A DNA stretch of 64,000 nt from Whitmania pigra. Lineage: Eukaryota; Annelida; Clitellata; Hirudinida; Haemopidae. The stretch covers positions 4,826,001-4,890,000 of the forward strand of contig JAJTWR010000266.1 in NCBI GenBank assembly GCA_021613335.1, in the 5' to 3' direction. Under the pieces are notes generated by a model, which worked only from the letters and a program-made list of their open reading frames with translations, was not told the DNA's origin and made no database searches. Positions 62,701-64,000 of this stretch are shown here, piece by piece (within the stretch, counting starts at the first letter, position 1; every line of letters starts with the position of its first letter). A program made the translations under genes and the position numbers.

Positions 62701-63740
62701 GAGGCACTAGTAATACCACGAGGAATATGACGATGATAATGATGATGCACAAACAGGTGGTGAAGAAAGTCTAAATTCTGTAAGCATGCTATAAAGCCTG
62801 TCCTGGAAAGATCCAAGTGCGCCAAAAAATCTGGAAAAAATTTCGGGAAATGAAAACTCGTCTGCCAAGACAGGAACTTCAGAAAAATATTAAAAAAATG
62901 CTTATCTATGAATCTTATCTGTAAATGTGATATCTATGAATCTACTTGGACCTGCCATGTGATATTCGTGTTTACGATATAAGAAAACTTGTTCTTACTT
63001 TAATAAGAAATAGAATAATTTTTGTTAATTTATGAAATCATATGGTAGGCGATGATCTTGTTTTTGAGGTTACCATATTAACAAACATGACAACAATATC
63101 ATTGATTGATATAATAATACAAAACAATTATTTAATTAACTAATCAAATAGTAAACGAGCTAATACTTCGGTTGTAAACCATAAAACATCAGGAAAAGCT
63201 TTTCAGCGCACTATTTAGTGCCCAAAACAAGGTATGTCGATCTAATCGAATTCAGTACCAACAACAACAACAGCAGCAGCAGCAACAACAACAATAAGAC
63301 ACTTTAATCTAAGTAGAACAACATCAACAATTCACGTTGATCTAACTAAGTACAACAGCAGCAGCAACAACAACAACAACAACAACAACACGTTGATTTA
63401 ATTACGAAGCACAACATCATCAACAACCTCCCATGATCTTTCTAGTCATTATGATGAGGACGAAGATGTTTCCACAGACTCCAACGACGAATATGATTGG
63501 TCCGAAGAGGAGCCAGACGATCCTGATGGATGGATCGATCTTGGATGTTTTAACTTTTCCGACGGAAACTTTCGGAGGAAAAGATTGATTGAAGGGAGCG
63601 AAGGAGGTGAAGGAAGATGGGTGGATGGTGGAAACAAGGGATACGTTGAGCAGGACGAGGAGGGTCCCGGTTTGAAATGGAATGTGGGGAGAACTCAACT
63701 CCGGAACTGGGGAGAAGTGAGAGGAATTCGAGATTTCCAT
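59789..63740 (-). CDS. Class A G-protein-coupled receptor, peptide (FMRFamide-receptor-like) type
   Basis: Predicted 532 aa from three minus-strand exons: 63428-63740, 61234-61343, 59789-60964, phases 1 and 0 matching. Start chosen as the first ATG in frame (63738-63740). Exon 1 encodes an extracellular N-terminus with an N-glycosylation site (NSS, residues 5-7) and TM1 with GN at 90-91. Exon 2 carries TM2 (LSVMAIADLTVTL, Asp119). Exon 3 carries TM3 with Cys148 and DRYVAVCHP (171-179), TM4, TM5, a long Ser/Thr-rich third cytoplasmic loop, TM6 (CLAASICFLVCNTPSVVLYV), TM7 (NHAINFILYCLTGQRFRR) and a tail. NPxxY is replaced by NFILY, as in FMRFamide-, myosuppressin- and GPR139-like receptors. Ligand unknown. 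There may be an upstream exon. Confidence 0.85.
63259..63390 (+). repeat. CAA/CAG trinucleotide microsatellite cluster
   Basis: Runs of caa and cag triplets occur at 63259-63294 and 63353-63390 in the first intron of the GPCR gene (minus strand, so TTG/CTG in the transcript). Between them a unit reading roughly acgttgatctaa-ctaag/tac recurs. The runs are near-perfect, suggesting recent slippage. They are intronic, not translated. Confidence 0.75.
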
Positions 63741-64000
63741 GCCGTGCTGCGGAATGAACTCCACTCTCGCGTTTTCATCCAGTTCTTCAGAGGTTAATGA
63801 GGGCACTGCCGAACAAATTATGACCCGATGCAATTGCTGAAAAGTGTCTAATTAGTTAATTAAGCTATTGTTAATTAGGTTAATTTTATAATTAAGCTAT
63901 TGGTAATTAACTGATACCATTAATGCAATTAAAAATTTCTGACCGCATTGTTATTACAGTATTATCATAATTGTTTATATTGAATGGACTAATCAACAAT
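63741..64000. other. Upstream region of the GPCR start exon
   Basis: The GPCR frame stays open from 63740 back to about 63833 without an ATG. An acceptor-like tgttcggcag (minus, about 63805-63814) may mark an upstream exon outside or at the window edge. Nothing else is recognised. Confidence 0.35.

Noticed and set aside
63259..63390. Apparent repeat array as a possible CRISPR or polyglutamine coding tract
   Set aside because: A triplet microsatellite in an intron without spacers or an open gene frame; not CRISPR and not translated.

Overview
The window is nuclear DNA from an AT-rich, compact, intron-rich invertebrate animal. Most introns are 50-600 bp with GT/AG ends, and the gene structures match ancestral bilaterian ones. 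The genes include animal-specific families (MTSS/MIM I-BAR, paxillin, class I Rab11-FIP, SMIM14, GON4L, a class A peptide GPCR). I cannot place the phylum from this sequence. I found no CRISPR array, operon, integron or other prokaryotic-type system.

Layout: 1-2014 holds transposon debris: a decayed hAT copy with terminal inverted repeats, a mariner transposase N-terminus and a solo hAT end. 2674-8211 (+) is an MTSS/MIM-like I-BAR gene. It is tail-to-tail with a 21-finger C2H2 protein gene at 8476-13068 (-). Next come paxillin at 14421-18196 (-) and APC7 (ANAPC7) at 19876-26274 (-). APC7 is head-to-head with SMIM14 at 27043-27864 (+). A class I Rab11-FIP gene follows at 29161-33651 (-), with a Tigger/pogo element in one intron. 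33652-36149 is an intergenic stretch of LINE and MITE scraps. Importin subunit beta-1 lies at 36150-41028 (+). A hAT remnant lies beyond its 3' end. GON4L at 43312-56095 (-) has 25 coding exons and carries an intronic LINE copy with target-site duplications. A 7SL/SRP RNA gene lies at about 58030-58324 (-). A peptide-type GPCR at 59789-63740 (-) closes the window.

Exon models were built by hand from splice signals, phase continuity and recalled family motifs. In each of the nine models the exon lengths sum to a whole number of codons and every junction keeps phase. That is internal support, not transcript proof. The genes are mostly housekeeping and cytoskeletal or signalling genes with no shared pathway: cell cycle (APC7), nuclear import (KPNB1), chromatin (GON4L, zinc-finger protein), adhesion and membrane shape (paxillin, I-BAR), recycling endosomes (Rab11-FIP), protein targeting (7SL) and neuropeptide signalling (GPCR).

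The points most worth a second look are: a complete-looking 7SL RNA gene with a CRE-like upstream element; a LINE that landed about 8 bp inside an intron next to a GON4L donor; an importin-beta stop codon split by the last intron; an MTSS-like protein lacking the usual C-terminal WH2 motif; and a shared tail motif linking the LINE to a separate short repeat.
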